Source: Datnioides undecimradiatus
Taxonomy: Eukaryota; Chordata; Actinopteri; Lobotiformes; Datnioididae
Assembly: GCA_008933995.1 (NCBI GenBank)
Contig: WARS01000030.1
Location: forward strand, 1,645,001 to 1,709,000
Direction: 5' to 3'
Length of the DNA: 64,000 bases
The notes below the pieces were generated by a model. It made no database searches and was not told where the DNA came from. It was given only the letters and a program-made list of their open reading frames with translations. Both the position numbers and the translations under genes were made by a program. Positions within the stretch are counted from its first letter, which is position 1, and each line of letters begins with the position of its first letter. Below, piece by piece: positions 40,591 through 51,185 of the stretch.

Positions 40591-41215
40591 TGAATCATGG
40601 TACGAACGCCTAATTTTCCCTCTAACAAGCTCATGAACTGGTCACCCTGGGGAATCATATTCCATTCAATATTCCAAGAGTGCTGAAGAGGATTGGACTG
40701 TATGCTACTGAGACTGGTGGTTAGCTGTGGAGCTATACAACATGGCCACACAATTATCTCTTTGCTGTATACATATAAATACTGTGGTCACACAGTCCTG
40801 CATGACTGATGGCATTGCTGGGAAACTATTGATATTGATATTATTCAGAATTCACAAAGACTGTCTGGCCCATGATGGTGGCTGGCTAATAAGCCCATTT
40901 AGATTGCCCAGAGCCTGCTTTTGGAACAATGTACTGAAATGGGTCCAGGATTAGAGAGACCACAAATACAGGCACTAAACATTCTGGGTTTTTTTTGTCA
41001 ACCTGTTATTACCAGTGATAATTAGATATTAGATATGTGTTTGATCTGATAAAGATGGGTTCCCTCTCCACCTGAATCCTCTTTTCAGAAAGCTAAAATT
41101 TTGTTTTTTGGGGTTGTTTTTTTGTTTTTTGTTTTTTTTTTAAATAAATGTCTAAGTCACATGAAGTCATTTGTGACTCAAACTTGGTCCTGACAAAGAG
41201 GGGGGCACAAGGGCC
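40590..41215. other. Unassigned sequence between two LINE copies
   Basis: No recognisable element. It includes T-rich stretches at 41100-41145 and a short open frame (40727-40954) without known similarity. Confidence 0.4.
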
Positions 41216-41460
41216 TGACTCAACTGACTCTTTTGTTTTGTTTGTAGCCACCTAACCACTAGTCCAGCACATATAGATTATCTTGTTGATAATATTGCAG
41301 CTGAACTGCACACAGCCCTGAACAATGTGCCCCCTATGAAACAGAATAAGAAAGCCATTAACAAGACAAAGCTAGCTCCGTGGTTTGACTCACAGTTACG
41401 CACTTTAAGACAGCTCTCACGAAAGTTAGAGAGGAAGTGGCGAGCCACTAAAATAGAAGA

Positions 41461-41486
41461 TAGATAGATAGATAAACCTTATTATT
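41461..41486 (-). repeat. 26-bp LINE-tail micro-insertion with target duplication
   Basis: The segment reads, on the minus strand, AATAATAAGGTTTATCTATC plus two more TCTA units, like the last bases of a non-LTR element. It is bordered by the 8-bp direct repeat ATAGAAGA (41453-41460, 41487-41494) and interrupts the L2 coding sequence. Confidence 0.5.
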
Positions 41487-43537
41487 ATAGAAGAATTCCA
41501 CCTTTCCTGGAAAGATAGTATTATAACATACAAAACAGCTCTGCGTAAGGCAAGAACTGCTTATTACTCCAAATTAATAGAGAAACTGCAACTGCAGCAG
41601 CCCCGGAAATGTCTGCAGGCCCTGATTTATCTAGACCACTTCTCTCCTATGGATCTCACTGAACTGTCCTCAACAATTATTAGATCCAAACCCCCAACTT
41701 GTCTTTTGGACCCCATCCCAACTTGTCTTCTCAAAGGTGTTTTGCCCATTATTAGCACTTTTATATTAGACCAGATTAATCTGTCATTACTAACAGGTTA
41801 TGGGTTGCTGTCATCAAACCTTTACTCAAAAAGCCTTCTCTTGACCCTGGTGTTTTAGCAAACTACAGACTGATATCCAACCTCCCCTTTATTTCTAAAA
41901 TTCTTGAAAAGGCTGTGGCTGATCAGTTATGTACAGAGGAGCAGTTTATTTGAAGCATTTCAGTCAGGATTTAGAATACACCATAGCACAGAAACAGCAT
42001 TGGTTAAGGTTAGCAACAACCTCCTAATAGCATCTGACAATGTCCTCATCTCTATACATGTCCTGCTGGACCTCAGTGCTGCATTTGACACTACTGATCA
42101 CGATATCCTACTAGAGAGACTGGAACATGTCATTGGAATTAAAGGAACAGCACTAAGCTGGTTTAAATCTTATCTATCCGACAGATTCCAGTTTGTCCAT
42201 GTCAATAATGATTTGTCTGTGCACACGAAGGTTAATCCTGGAGTTCCACAGGGTTCTGTGCTTGGACCATTGCTGTTCACCCTATACATGCTTCCCCTAG
42301 GCAACATTATTAGGAAACACAACATAAATTTCCTGCTACGTGGACGATACACAGCTATATTTATCTATGAAGCCAGAAGAAACAGATCAATTAGTTAGAC
42401 TTCAGACATGTCTGACAGATATTAGGGCCTGGGTGACTTGTAATTTTTTACTTCTGAATACAGACAAAACTGAGGTGATTTTGTTTGGGCCTAAACACCT
42501 CAGAGACATGTTATCTGACCTTGCTGTCACTTTGGATGGCATTACCCTGGCCTCCAGTTTAACCGTGAGGAACCTGGGAGTCATATTTGACCAGGACATG
42601 TCCTTTCAGTCCCATATTAGGCAGGTCACTAGGACTGCCTTCTTTCACTTGCGCAACATAGCTAAGATTAGGAATATCCTGTCCCAAAGTGACACCGAAA
42701 AGCTAGTCCATGCATTTGTTACCTCAAGGCTGGACTACTGTAATTCCTTGTTGTCAGGTTGTCCGACTAACTCACTGCGAAGCCTCCAGCTCATCCAAAA
42801 TGCTGCAGCAAGGGTTCTGATGGGAATTAGCAAGAGAGATCATATTTCTCCAGCTTTAGCTTTTCTTCACTGGCTCCCTATAAAGTCCAGAATAGATTTT
42901 AAAGTTCTTCTTCTTACCTACAAGGCTCTTAACGGCCAAGCTCCATTGTACATCAATGAGATGTTAAGTCCCTATTACCCCAACAGATCGTTTGCTCCCA
43001 GAGTACAGGTTTGCTTGTGGTTCCCAGAATTTCCAAAAGTAGAATGGGAGGCCGAACCTTTAGCTATCAGGCTCCTCTCCTAGGGAACCAGCTGCCAGTT
43101 TGGGTCCGAGAGGCAGACACCCTCTCTACTTTTAAAGTAAAGCTTAAAACCTTCTTGTTCGACAAAGCTTACAACTAGTTCTAGTTACCATGCCAACTAC
43201 ACCCATAGTCAAAACTACCCCTTCATGCCACCCCTTAGTTATGCTGCTATAGGCTGAGGCTGCTGCGGGACATCCCATGATTGTCTCCACAGTTCTCCTC
43301 TTCCCTCTCTCTCCTCAAACTCATTTAACCCTCCTCTTATGTTCATTTGTCAGGAACAGCAATGGTGTTCCCAGGTCAATTTGACCCGGTGCATGTTTAA
43401 TTATCCAAATGATGTCCGAAACCAAAAAAATCCCAACAAGTATTGTTAATTTTTCATTACTAACTCCATTACTAACTATTCTATCAATATTTAGTGCAAT
43501 GCTGTTCCAGCTCAGCAGGGAGTTCAGCCCTGTTCTT

Positions 43538-44674
43538 TCAGACAGTTCCGACCATTGTGAGCTTCCTCTTTAGAAGCTCCTGACCCAAGTTGTTGTTTGT
43601 GAAAAAATTGTCACAGGTTATGTTGTGCCCCTTGAGACCCTGTGCCATGTCGATCATGACCCTTGTGCCCTGATTCTTCTCTGTGGCTCCTCCAACTGGC
43701 TTTCCAGTGTAAACCTGCATGTTCAATGCATAGCTGCTGTTTGCATCACATGCTGCCCAGATTTTTATCCCATATTTAGCTGGTTTGGAAGGCATGTATT
43801 GCCTAAATGGGCAGCGACCTCTGAATGCCACCAGCCTTTCATCCACTGTGATATTAGGGCCTGGGTTATAGACTAGTGGAAGTTGCTCTACCCACTTGTC
43901 CCACGCTGTCCTAATAGCTGCCAGCTTGTCTCTCTCCCGTCTACCAGCCCTTGTGTCTCGATTATCAAATCTGATTACTCTGGAGAAAATGTGAAAAGTC
44001 TCCAGAGACATTGTGGCTCGAAATATAGCCCTGCCTGTCTCTGCATCCCACAGACTGGCTGTCGATTCATCCTTTGACTTATAGACCCCAGCCAGGATGA
44101 GGAGCCCCAAATATGCATCTAAATGTCTTTTGTCCAGCTCCTTTCACTTCTCCCCAAAAACACGCCTCCCTTCTAGATTAGTCATTTCCAGAATGATTTT
44201 CTGTATTGATTCTGGCATGACCAGCTCAAATGCTGACTTGATGTCAGTCACACGAGTCACTGCCATCCTAGTGGGCCCTGGAACTGTCTTTATTATGTTT
44301 TCTGCAGACAGTTTTGCCTGACGCATATTTGGGGATGAAAACCAATGTATTTCACCATTTTTTGACATGAATGTCTTGCTTGGAGGAATAGGAATAGCAA
44401 TTCCCTCATCTGGTTCAAAATCAGAATCATTAGAATCAGAATTTAGCTCAAGATTGTCTTCATCTCCAGACACATCCTCCTCTATTTCACTGTCATGATC
44501 AAAGATGACTTCCAGAGCCTCCTGGACTATCATCTTTTTGCTTCTGCTGCACATATTGTAAAGGTCTGCCTGACAGAGTGTAATGTTGGTAGGACTCCCA
44601 TGCAGAGAATCTTTTATATGTTTTGCCCCTCCCCTGTTGAGTGTCCACTGAATGTGGGTGGAGTTTTCCCACAA
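43538..44674 (-). pseudogene. piggyBac transposase remnant
   Basis: Frame 44674-44144 carries the acidic N-terminus (SEIEEDVSGDEDNLELNSDS). A single in-frame TGA after FGEK separates it from 44141-43538, which carries GLLILAGVYKSKDESTASLW, FHIFSRVIRFDN, NITVDERLVAFRGRCPFRQY, YGIKIWAACDA and HNITCDNFFTN, including the piggyBac Asp-bearing blocks (VDERL, CDNFF). Another stop follows LTMVGTV, where the family continues VRKNK-E-P. The C-terminal catalytic part and Cys-rich finger are absent. It cannot encode an active transposase. Confidence 0.88.
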
Positions 44675-44710
44675 GAATATAAATGGTTCTCGTCAAAAGT
44701 CATAACACCT

Positions 44711-44713
<3 letters not shown>

Positions 44714-44759
<46 letters not shown>
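44714..44759. repeat. (GT)n microsatellite inside the piggyBac
   Basis: About 22 GT units between the transposase start and the right end of the element. Confidence 0.95.
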
Positions 44760-44760
<1 letters not shown>

Positions 44761-45515
44761 TTGGGGTTAAATATGTCTCACAATATATGTCTTGCAAAGA
44801 AAGAAATAGTCTGACATTTTTGACACCCTTTTACCTCCAGTTTGACTGCTGGGTCAAATTGACCCGAACAGTATCTATGTGATATAAACATGCAGGGGGT
44901 GGTTGCAAATATGTAAGATGAACCATTTTCATATTATATGTTGATTACACAAATTAAGGCAAGCAGAAGAAGTTTCATACTGAAAAAATACTTTTAACTA
45001 TTTTTCCTAGATGTTCAAACTTTAAAACGGGTCAATTTGACCCGTAACATAACAGGAGGGTTAAACCATCACAGATTAACCATTGACTCTTGTGTCCTCT
45101 CTCCCCTAGTACTGTGCTTGTTTCTCTCTCTCTCTTTGTACCTCTCTACAGATACCTGTGGCTCCAGAACTAAACATATGATCTGTGGCTCCACCGACCT
45201 GCCCCGTGTCCTCTGCTGCCATTTATTATCATTATTCTATATTGTACTGCAAATAGTTGCCATAGTTAGGATTCTGTTGTTCTACCATTCTGTCAGTTTC
45301 ATCTAAGGTTATATATGTATGTATGTATCTCTGTCTGCGACATGTTGTATTCTCTCTCTCTCTCACCCCTCCTGTCTCTCTCTATCTCTCTCTCATTCCC
45401 CCCAACCGGTCAAGGCAGATCACCGTCCACCTAGAGCCAGGATCTGCCCAAGGTTTCTGCCTGTTAAAAGGAAGTTTTTCCTTGCCACTGTTGCCAAGTG
45501 CTTGCTTACTCTCCT

Positions 45516-47252
45516 GGTCTCCCTTCACCCCACAGTAAGGACCCTGATCCATAGCCACCTGCCAAACAGGGAAGCTACCACCTGGAAGAATGTAATGTGG
45601 TGTTTGTGAATCAGTAATGCTCAGGTTAATTTTCTTTTTGTGTCTGTTGGACTACGTTAGTTGGGACCAAGTCTTTTCCATGCTCATGAGATTTACCAGT
45701 GCTAGCTAGAGCCTGCTCACTCAGGACTTCCTAGCTGTGAATCTATTCAATTTATTTTTTTTTTACATTTTTTAAACATTTTTTTAATGTCTTTACACAG
45801 CAATCAAACATGAAAATGTGCTTTACCAGGTTCATCTGTACTCTCAGTCATGTCAGTGTCTTTCTCTCTCTTTGGGGGCTGTGTTTTTTCTACACACCAG
45901 AAGACTGGCAGTTCAGCCTGAAATTGCTCCCCAGGGCTTTTCCATATGTGTGAACAAGTTAGTTTCCTTTGTTTCCTCAGTTTCCTTTCATATGAATGAG
46001 TGGCTGTCCTGTAAAAAGAAAGCTCTTTTAGTGGTCAGAACATTAGAAAGGTTAGCACCTTTCTACAAGTCAATGTGTATAGTGCAATTTGTCCATTTAT
46101 ATAAGTCTATTTTTCATTCCTCTTTCTTCAACACTATCCCGCATACATTTGTTTCCCCAACAGATGCCATTCTATTTCCATGTCACGCACTGGCAGCTCC
46201 TATGTGACCTGGCTCTCACCAGTAGTGGTCATGCTCTGACAATGGTATGCAATTTATTTATTTTTTGCATCCACCGTACTTACTGCATTAATGGCAACAA
46301 TTTGCCCTGGTATGCCATCATATGTGGAAACTACATAAATGGCTAATGTTATATGTTCTAACAGCGCAGACAACATTAATGTTAGCACACTCCAAAAAGT
46401 ATCAAACTGTTGTCTTTTGACATAACAACACAAAGCAAAAAGCAAGGACATAGCAACCATAATGCTTGAATATAAATTCAGTTGATAACAAATTGCTTAA
46501 AAGGGTTCTGCTAAAAGTGTATGTATCAGCCAAACACACTTGTACTTGTTGATTCATGTTTCCTGCCCTCCGGTAAGAAGTGTGAAAAAGTATGAACAAT
46601 AGTTTTAAGAGGAAGTTTTGTTCTTCTGCAAAGCAAAAAGAATCAAAAACACATTACGTAACACAGTAACAAGTTCATGCCAATTCAAAACACACCATAT
46701 ATGGTGTACAATATGATCTCAGACTCTGTCACTGGAACAGATATCATGTACTGAGTGTTTGATTAGTTTTACTGATGGTCCAACATAGTGCTGAAGCATT
46801 ATAAGGCTTGTCATTAGACACCTGTACCGTTAAACATCAGGTCTGTTAGCAGCAAACTCTGTACAATGCTATCACATATACATAACACGTAAGCAATAAA
46901 AATGCATTGTTTTCTCTTAAGAGCAGGTTCTGCTTAATAATGAAAAGTTACACAACCTTTCAGCTGGGACAGCTGCCTTAGCAAACTAGCAGATAGAAAA
47001 TGTCATCAGCAAGGATCTTTCCATAAACAGAGTTTCAGTCTAACCACATCCTGTAGCTCTGTACACATGCATATAGCTCTTGTAACCTGTTCAGTCCCTT
47101 TAGTAAAGCTGTTTCTCAGTATTTCCTTGATGATCTTCCAGGAGACGAAGCCAGGACAGAATGCATCTATGATAATGGATATCCTCCAGCCCTTCACAAT
47201 TGTAGCCTTATCAACTGTACTGCTGAAGTTAAACAACAATAACAATAATATA
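45516..47252. other. Intergenic between L2 and Tc1 copies
   Basis: No gene or repeat was recognised. A T-rich run lies at 45750-45790 and the rest looks unique. Confidence 0.5.
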
Positions 47253-49250
47253 CAGTAGTGAAAAAAAGTTTTTGGGCACCATTAAAATTTTACACAATCT
47301 CAAATATTATCATGAAATATTAGCAGGCATTTTTTTGTGTTTCAAAAGGTGTGGCTGCATTAGATGAACACAAACAAATTCAAATGATTCTTATTGATTC
47401 TATTGTTAACAAGAAAAAATATTGTCGGTATCAAAGTCAACAAGTAACAAAGAATGTGTTCAAAACTGAACAAAAAATAAATAAATCATCACATCATCAA
47501 ATTAATATTTAGTAGTCCTGCCATTAGCATGCAGTAGAGCTCTAATCCTGGCTGGCATGTTCTCCATGAACCTTTCGCACTGCTGAAGGGTAATCTTATC
47601 CCATTCTTCTTGAATAACTGCTTTTAATTCTTCCAAATTCTTTGGTTTTTCGCTTCTTAACAGACCTTTCGATAATCCACCACAGATTTTCAATGGGGCT
47701 CATGTCCAGTGATTGAGCTGGCCACTCTAAGACCTGGATATTGTGCTCCTGCAACCAATTTGCCCTGGATGTGTGACAAGGGGCATTATCTTGTCTAACA
47801 TCCAGTTTTGACCTCGACAGAACAGTGCACATGCAGAAGGGAGCATGTGGGTTTCGAGAATAGCATTATACTTAGCAGACTTCAATGTGCCATCACAGAG
47901 AGTGAGATGACCAACACCAGCAGCACTCATCCATCCCCAAACCATGCCTCTGCCATGCTTCATGGTAGGTACTGTACATGCTTCAGATAATGCTTTGCCT
48001 GGCCTTCTGTGTATCCTCACATTAACAGGAGGAGGATTAAACTGAAAACTGGACCCCACAGAATCTTCTTCCAGTTCCTGGCTGTCCAGTTCTTGTGTGC
48101 TTGGGCCCAATGATGCCGGGCTAACCTGTCTCTCATTGATCAGGGACTTCTTGACAGCCTTGCAGGACCTTAAAAGGGGCATATTATGAAAAATTGGTAT
48201 TTTCTTGCCTATACATATTTAAACTAGTCCCCCCTAAGCCTACCAACTTAGAGAATGAGGAGGGCTAACAAATCCTGCCTCGTCTCCACAGCCCACCCGC
48301 TGGTAAAATGGGGCTCATACAGGACATTCAGATTTAGCTCCTGTTGTTATGTAACGATGGAGTGATTTAAATAGGCTGTCCTCCTCTGAGCGAAACCACT
48401 CGCCTAAGGAGTCTGAGAGGGGGTGTTCATCCCACCTAGGTGAAGTTCGCTGTTTCCAGCGGTAATCAAGCAGTGTGTCGTGATGTTGTTGGTCAGAGCC
48501 AGACATGCAAATTGCTCTGTTGTTGGTTGTAAAAACCAACACAAATGCCTATATTCTGTCTAGGCCCTGGAAGACCAGAGGAGACCGTGGCTGCGTTTTT
48601 TTTAACTGTTTCCTCCTGCTGTTCGGGATCAGATTCTAGATCATCGCTATAGTGTACAGCTGCAGGCTGTTCATTGGGAGCACTAGCCATGTTGGATACC
48701 AGTCCTGCACCGCTCTCCACCCTCCCCCTCCATACGTCATTCAGGCAGCCAATCAGCGCAGCGCCTCATTATCATAGCCTCCCCGCCCACTCAGAACATA
48801 GATAATGAAGGTAGAGAATGGAAGACTGCAGACCCTCCTCAGAAGCTGAATTTCAGATTTTTTTTGCAAAAAATTTCAAAAGCTTGTTTTTAAGACATAC
48901 AGGACCTGTTTAAAAGAGCTTTCAGTTGCCATAATATGTCCCATTTAAGGTCTAGGATCTAGGAGTCGGACATGTACAGTGCAGGTGGAACCCTGCACAT
49001 ACAGATCAGAATGCAGTCATCCTTGGAAGCCCAGATCTTGCTTTGTCTTTCAAGCTGGTTTGTTTGTATTTCTGCAGTGTATCCAACTGCTGAAGGACTG
49101 CATCTGCACTTTCTGGCTATCTGGCAGCAGCTGTACCCTTCCTGGCTGAGAATCTGTATCGTTAGATGTGTTTCCTGTGTTAGGTTCCTTGTTTTAACTA
49201 TTTTTGTCTCTGAAGAACTTTCAAATGTGCTGGCTTTATATAGACACAAA
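47253..49250 (-). mobile_element. Tc1-like transposon, split by a Kolobok-like insertion
   Basis: The minus-strand transposase relic has an N-terminal helix-turn-helix region (ETHLTIQILSQEGYSCCQIA...SPSAVGYT, 49250-48960), then, past the insertion at 48174-48944, HGRGMVWGWMSAAGVGHLTL and YNAILETHMLPSA, RQDNAPCHTSR, VLEWPAQSLDMSPIENLWWI, and a C-terminal MPARIRALLHANGRTTKY. At least two frameshifts divide these blocks. One terminal repeat is visible at 47253 (CAGTAGTGAAAAAAAGTTTT, after a TA). The matching repeat beyond 49250 was not found. Confidence 0.85.
48174..48944 (+). mobile_element. Kolobok-like non-autonomous DNA transposon, copy 2
   Basis: The 771-bp element is flanked by TTAA (48170-48173, 48945-48948), with ends AAGGGGCATATTATG and, reversed, ATGGGACATATTATG. 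It aligns along its whole length with the copy at 30414-31171. A plus-strand ATG begins MLLVRARHANCSVVGCKNQH, the same partial THAP domain, which soon meets a TAG. It sits inside a Tc1 element, so it inserted after that Tc1. Confidence 0.78.
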
Positions 49251-49259
49251 GCATGACAA

Positions 49260-50280
49260 CAAAATCAGTGTCTTTAATAAAACATGACCTTCATTAGTGG
49301 ATCAGTGGTTTTTAAGGATTTGTTTAGTGTTTTGGCTGTGACTGTACTAAAAGAAATTGCACTTGGAGATTTAGCAGCAGAAGAAAAATATTCAGTCAGT
49401 CTCAGTGAGTAACTTCATACTGCCTACACTCACTTTAAAGTGAGCGAGAGATACAAGTAAAGAACAAGCCTTGCTGGAGTCATGAATTTGTTAAGCTTAA
49501 GTGTCTTAATATCATGTTTGCCTGGGATAGTAAAAGCAACGAGATTGATAAGAGGAAGATATATTGTTTAGTGCATGCACATACATGAGTTCAGTTTTGT
49601 ATGGTTTCCTCATTATGGTTTTAAGTGTGAGACTTTTCAACTTTTTAATTTTGGTGGGGAATTTCACCTGCACATAATATGATCAGATAGACTGCAATTA
49701 CATTACCCACATGCTTTCAACTCAGGTTAAAGACTCTACATATGGCGGTTAAAAAAAACAGGGCCAGAGTGCTGCTCTAATCAGTTCAGCAAATCTGTGC
49801 TCTCAAGTGAAACATCTGCCTGTGTTGATGTTCTGCTAAGTTACTTGAATTGCAGTTTATTGTATTGTACTGTAAATTACATTGCATCCGTAACCAATAG
49901 AAAATCACATATAAACATATAAACTCTGGGGACATGATCCAAATGTAAGACTAATGAAATGAGAGAATGCAAATGGCTCAAAACCAAACTTGAATCATAT
50001 CAGTAAAGGCATGCTTCACTGATCCAAAAAGTCTTCAAAAGTGGTAAAGACAATCCTTCCTCTCTAGTCTCATACAAATATAAAATGATTGCTACAGTGG
50101 AGAGACGGACAAAACATCCTGTGTGATGTTTTATTTTTTTAGATAATTTTGATGGTATCAGACTTGAAATTTGCTCAAATTTGCTTGAGTTACACTCTTA
50201 ACTGAACAAATAGAACTACAAGCAAACTAGTCTTGATCTTTGAGTTCAGTCCGATGAACAGAGATAAAGCAGAACCTTCA
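49260..50280. other. Intergenic, nothing recognised
   Basis: AT-rich unique-looking sequence with no exon or repeat signature seen. Confidence 0.5.
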
Positions 50281-50510
50281 TCCACCTTCATCCTTTTCAT
50301 GGCAATCACAGTGCAGAGACAGCTTTTATAAATAATATTAGTTTTAATTGTGATTTAGGCATGACTTCACCCTTAGTGCTGTTAGATCTACAGCCTTTGA
50401 TACTGTTGATTGGGGCATACTATAAAAAACATACGTAAAGACTTTAGGGGTTAGTTTTTCTCAATCTATTATTAAGATGGCTGAAAACATACTTGGATGG
50501 ACTTTGCTAA
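50280..50510 (+). repeat. Decayed L2-like RT fragment
   Basis: Consecutive frames give PLVLLDL, then SAFDTVDWGIL-like sequence, then WLKTYLDG, in the order seen around the first RT catalytic motif ([17 protein letters not shown]...WFKSYL) of the better copy at 42060-42180. Frameshifts are present. Confidence 0.45.
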
Positions 50511-50704
50511 ACCTCAAACATTAACAAGAGCTAGAAGAATTAACTATAACCATGTTTTCAATCTCTAATGAAAGAGAAACTCTAACTGCAGATTTTTCAT
50601 CGCTGCTTAAAATAGAAAATGGAAAGCAGCAGCAGCTTTTGGACTTTGTAATGAGCCAGGCCAAAGTGTCCATTTGCAAAAGCAGTAAAAATAGAAAACA
50701 GCCA

Positions 50705-50710
50705 TTTATT
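50705..50710 (-). terminator. Possible polyadenylation signal of coa1
   Basis: AATAAA on the minus strand, about 390 bp past the coa1 stop codon. It is a candidate only. Confidence 0.3.
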
Positions 50711-51100
50711 CAGGTGAGAAGCAGTGAATGTTTGTGTCATTGGTCAAGGTCAGGGTGGCCTTTAGATTTAGTCATTTATGAAGGATGTTGAAGTGGTTCT
50801 TCCTCAGCAGAGTTTCACTGAAGCTATCTGTTCTGTTTTTTGAAGACAGCTGAGGTTTATATGTGGTTTAAGTGTATATTATATAAATTATATATTTTAA
50901 TTGATTTGTATCCCATTTAATCAGAGAATTATGTCATGGTATGTCAGGCCATTGTTTTTGTCAATGATCTGTGGTACATCATACTTTAAAACAATATTAA
51001 TTCAAAAGAAAAAATCTAGCATTGACTAAACATAGCAATGCAAACAGTCAGTGCAACAACAAGGCAGCATCACATTGTTCATGTGCTCTGTTGCCTGGAT

Positions 51101-51185
51101 TTATACTGAATCTGGTGGAGGAGGATTTAACAGGTCTATTGTCTGTCCTTCCCGGATCTTCAGGACTGCCTGCTTCAGACTCCAC
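51101..51185 (-). CDS. coa1: coa1 coding exon 4 (aa 108-135) and stop
   Basis: The exon encodes RWSLKQAVLKIREGQTIDLL and ends NPPPPDSV with TAA at 51101-51103. Acceptor is CCCTTACAG. Confidence 0.88.

Larger units (their letters stand above)
43329..45060 (-). mobile_element. piggyBac-like DNA transposon, internally deleted
   Basis: The 1732-bp element is flanked by TTAA (43325-43328, 45061-45064). Terminal inverted repeats are CCCTCCTCTTATGTT and CCCTCCTGTTATGTT (14 of 15 match). Subterminal GGTCAA-T-TTGACC palindromes lie at 43374-43386 and 45028-45044, and a third copy at 44851-44865. A minus-strand transposase remnant fills 43538-44674. A full piggyBac is usually about 2.5 kb, so roughly a third of the coding region is missing. 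It inserted into the 3' UTR of the L2 copy. Confidence 0.9.
41215..45515 (+). mobile_element. L2/Maui-like LINE, 5'-truncated, interrupted by piggyBac
   Basis: It starts in the endonuclease-RT linker (DNIAAELHTALNNVPP..., APWFDSQLRTL), then has RT with [24 protein letters not shown] and the catalytic YVDD at 42337-42348, then RLDYCNSLLSGCPTNSLRSL and LHWLPIKSRIDFKVLLLTYK. The RT lies in two frames (41904-42398 and 42340-43083) with a frameshift shortly before YVDD and earlier stops. The 3' UTR is split at 43325-45064 by a piggyBac and resumes with CTCTACAGATACCTGTGGCT and GTTAAAAGGAAGTTTTTCCT. It ends before the usual terminal AATAAAATTGAATT. The copy is dead. Confidence 0.88.

Noticed and set aside
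40727-40954. 75-residue plus-strand frame between two LINE copies
   Set aside because: The peptide has no motif I recognise and the flanks are decayed repeats. It may be an unidentified transposon piece, but this cannot be supported.
41904-43083. Two sizeable frames that look like a host gene
   Set aside because: They are the reverse transcriptase of an L2-like LINE ([14 protein letters not shown]), split by a frameshift.
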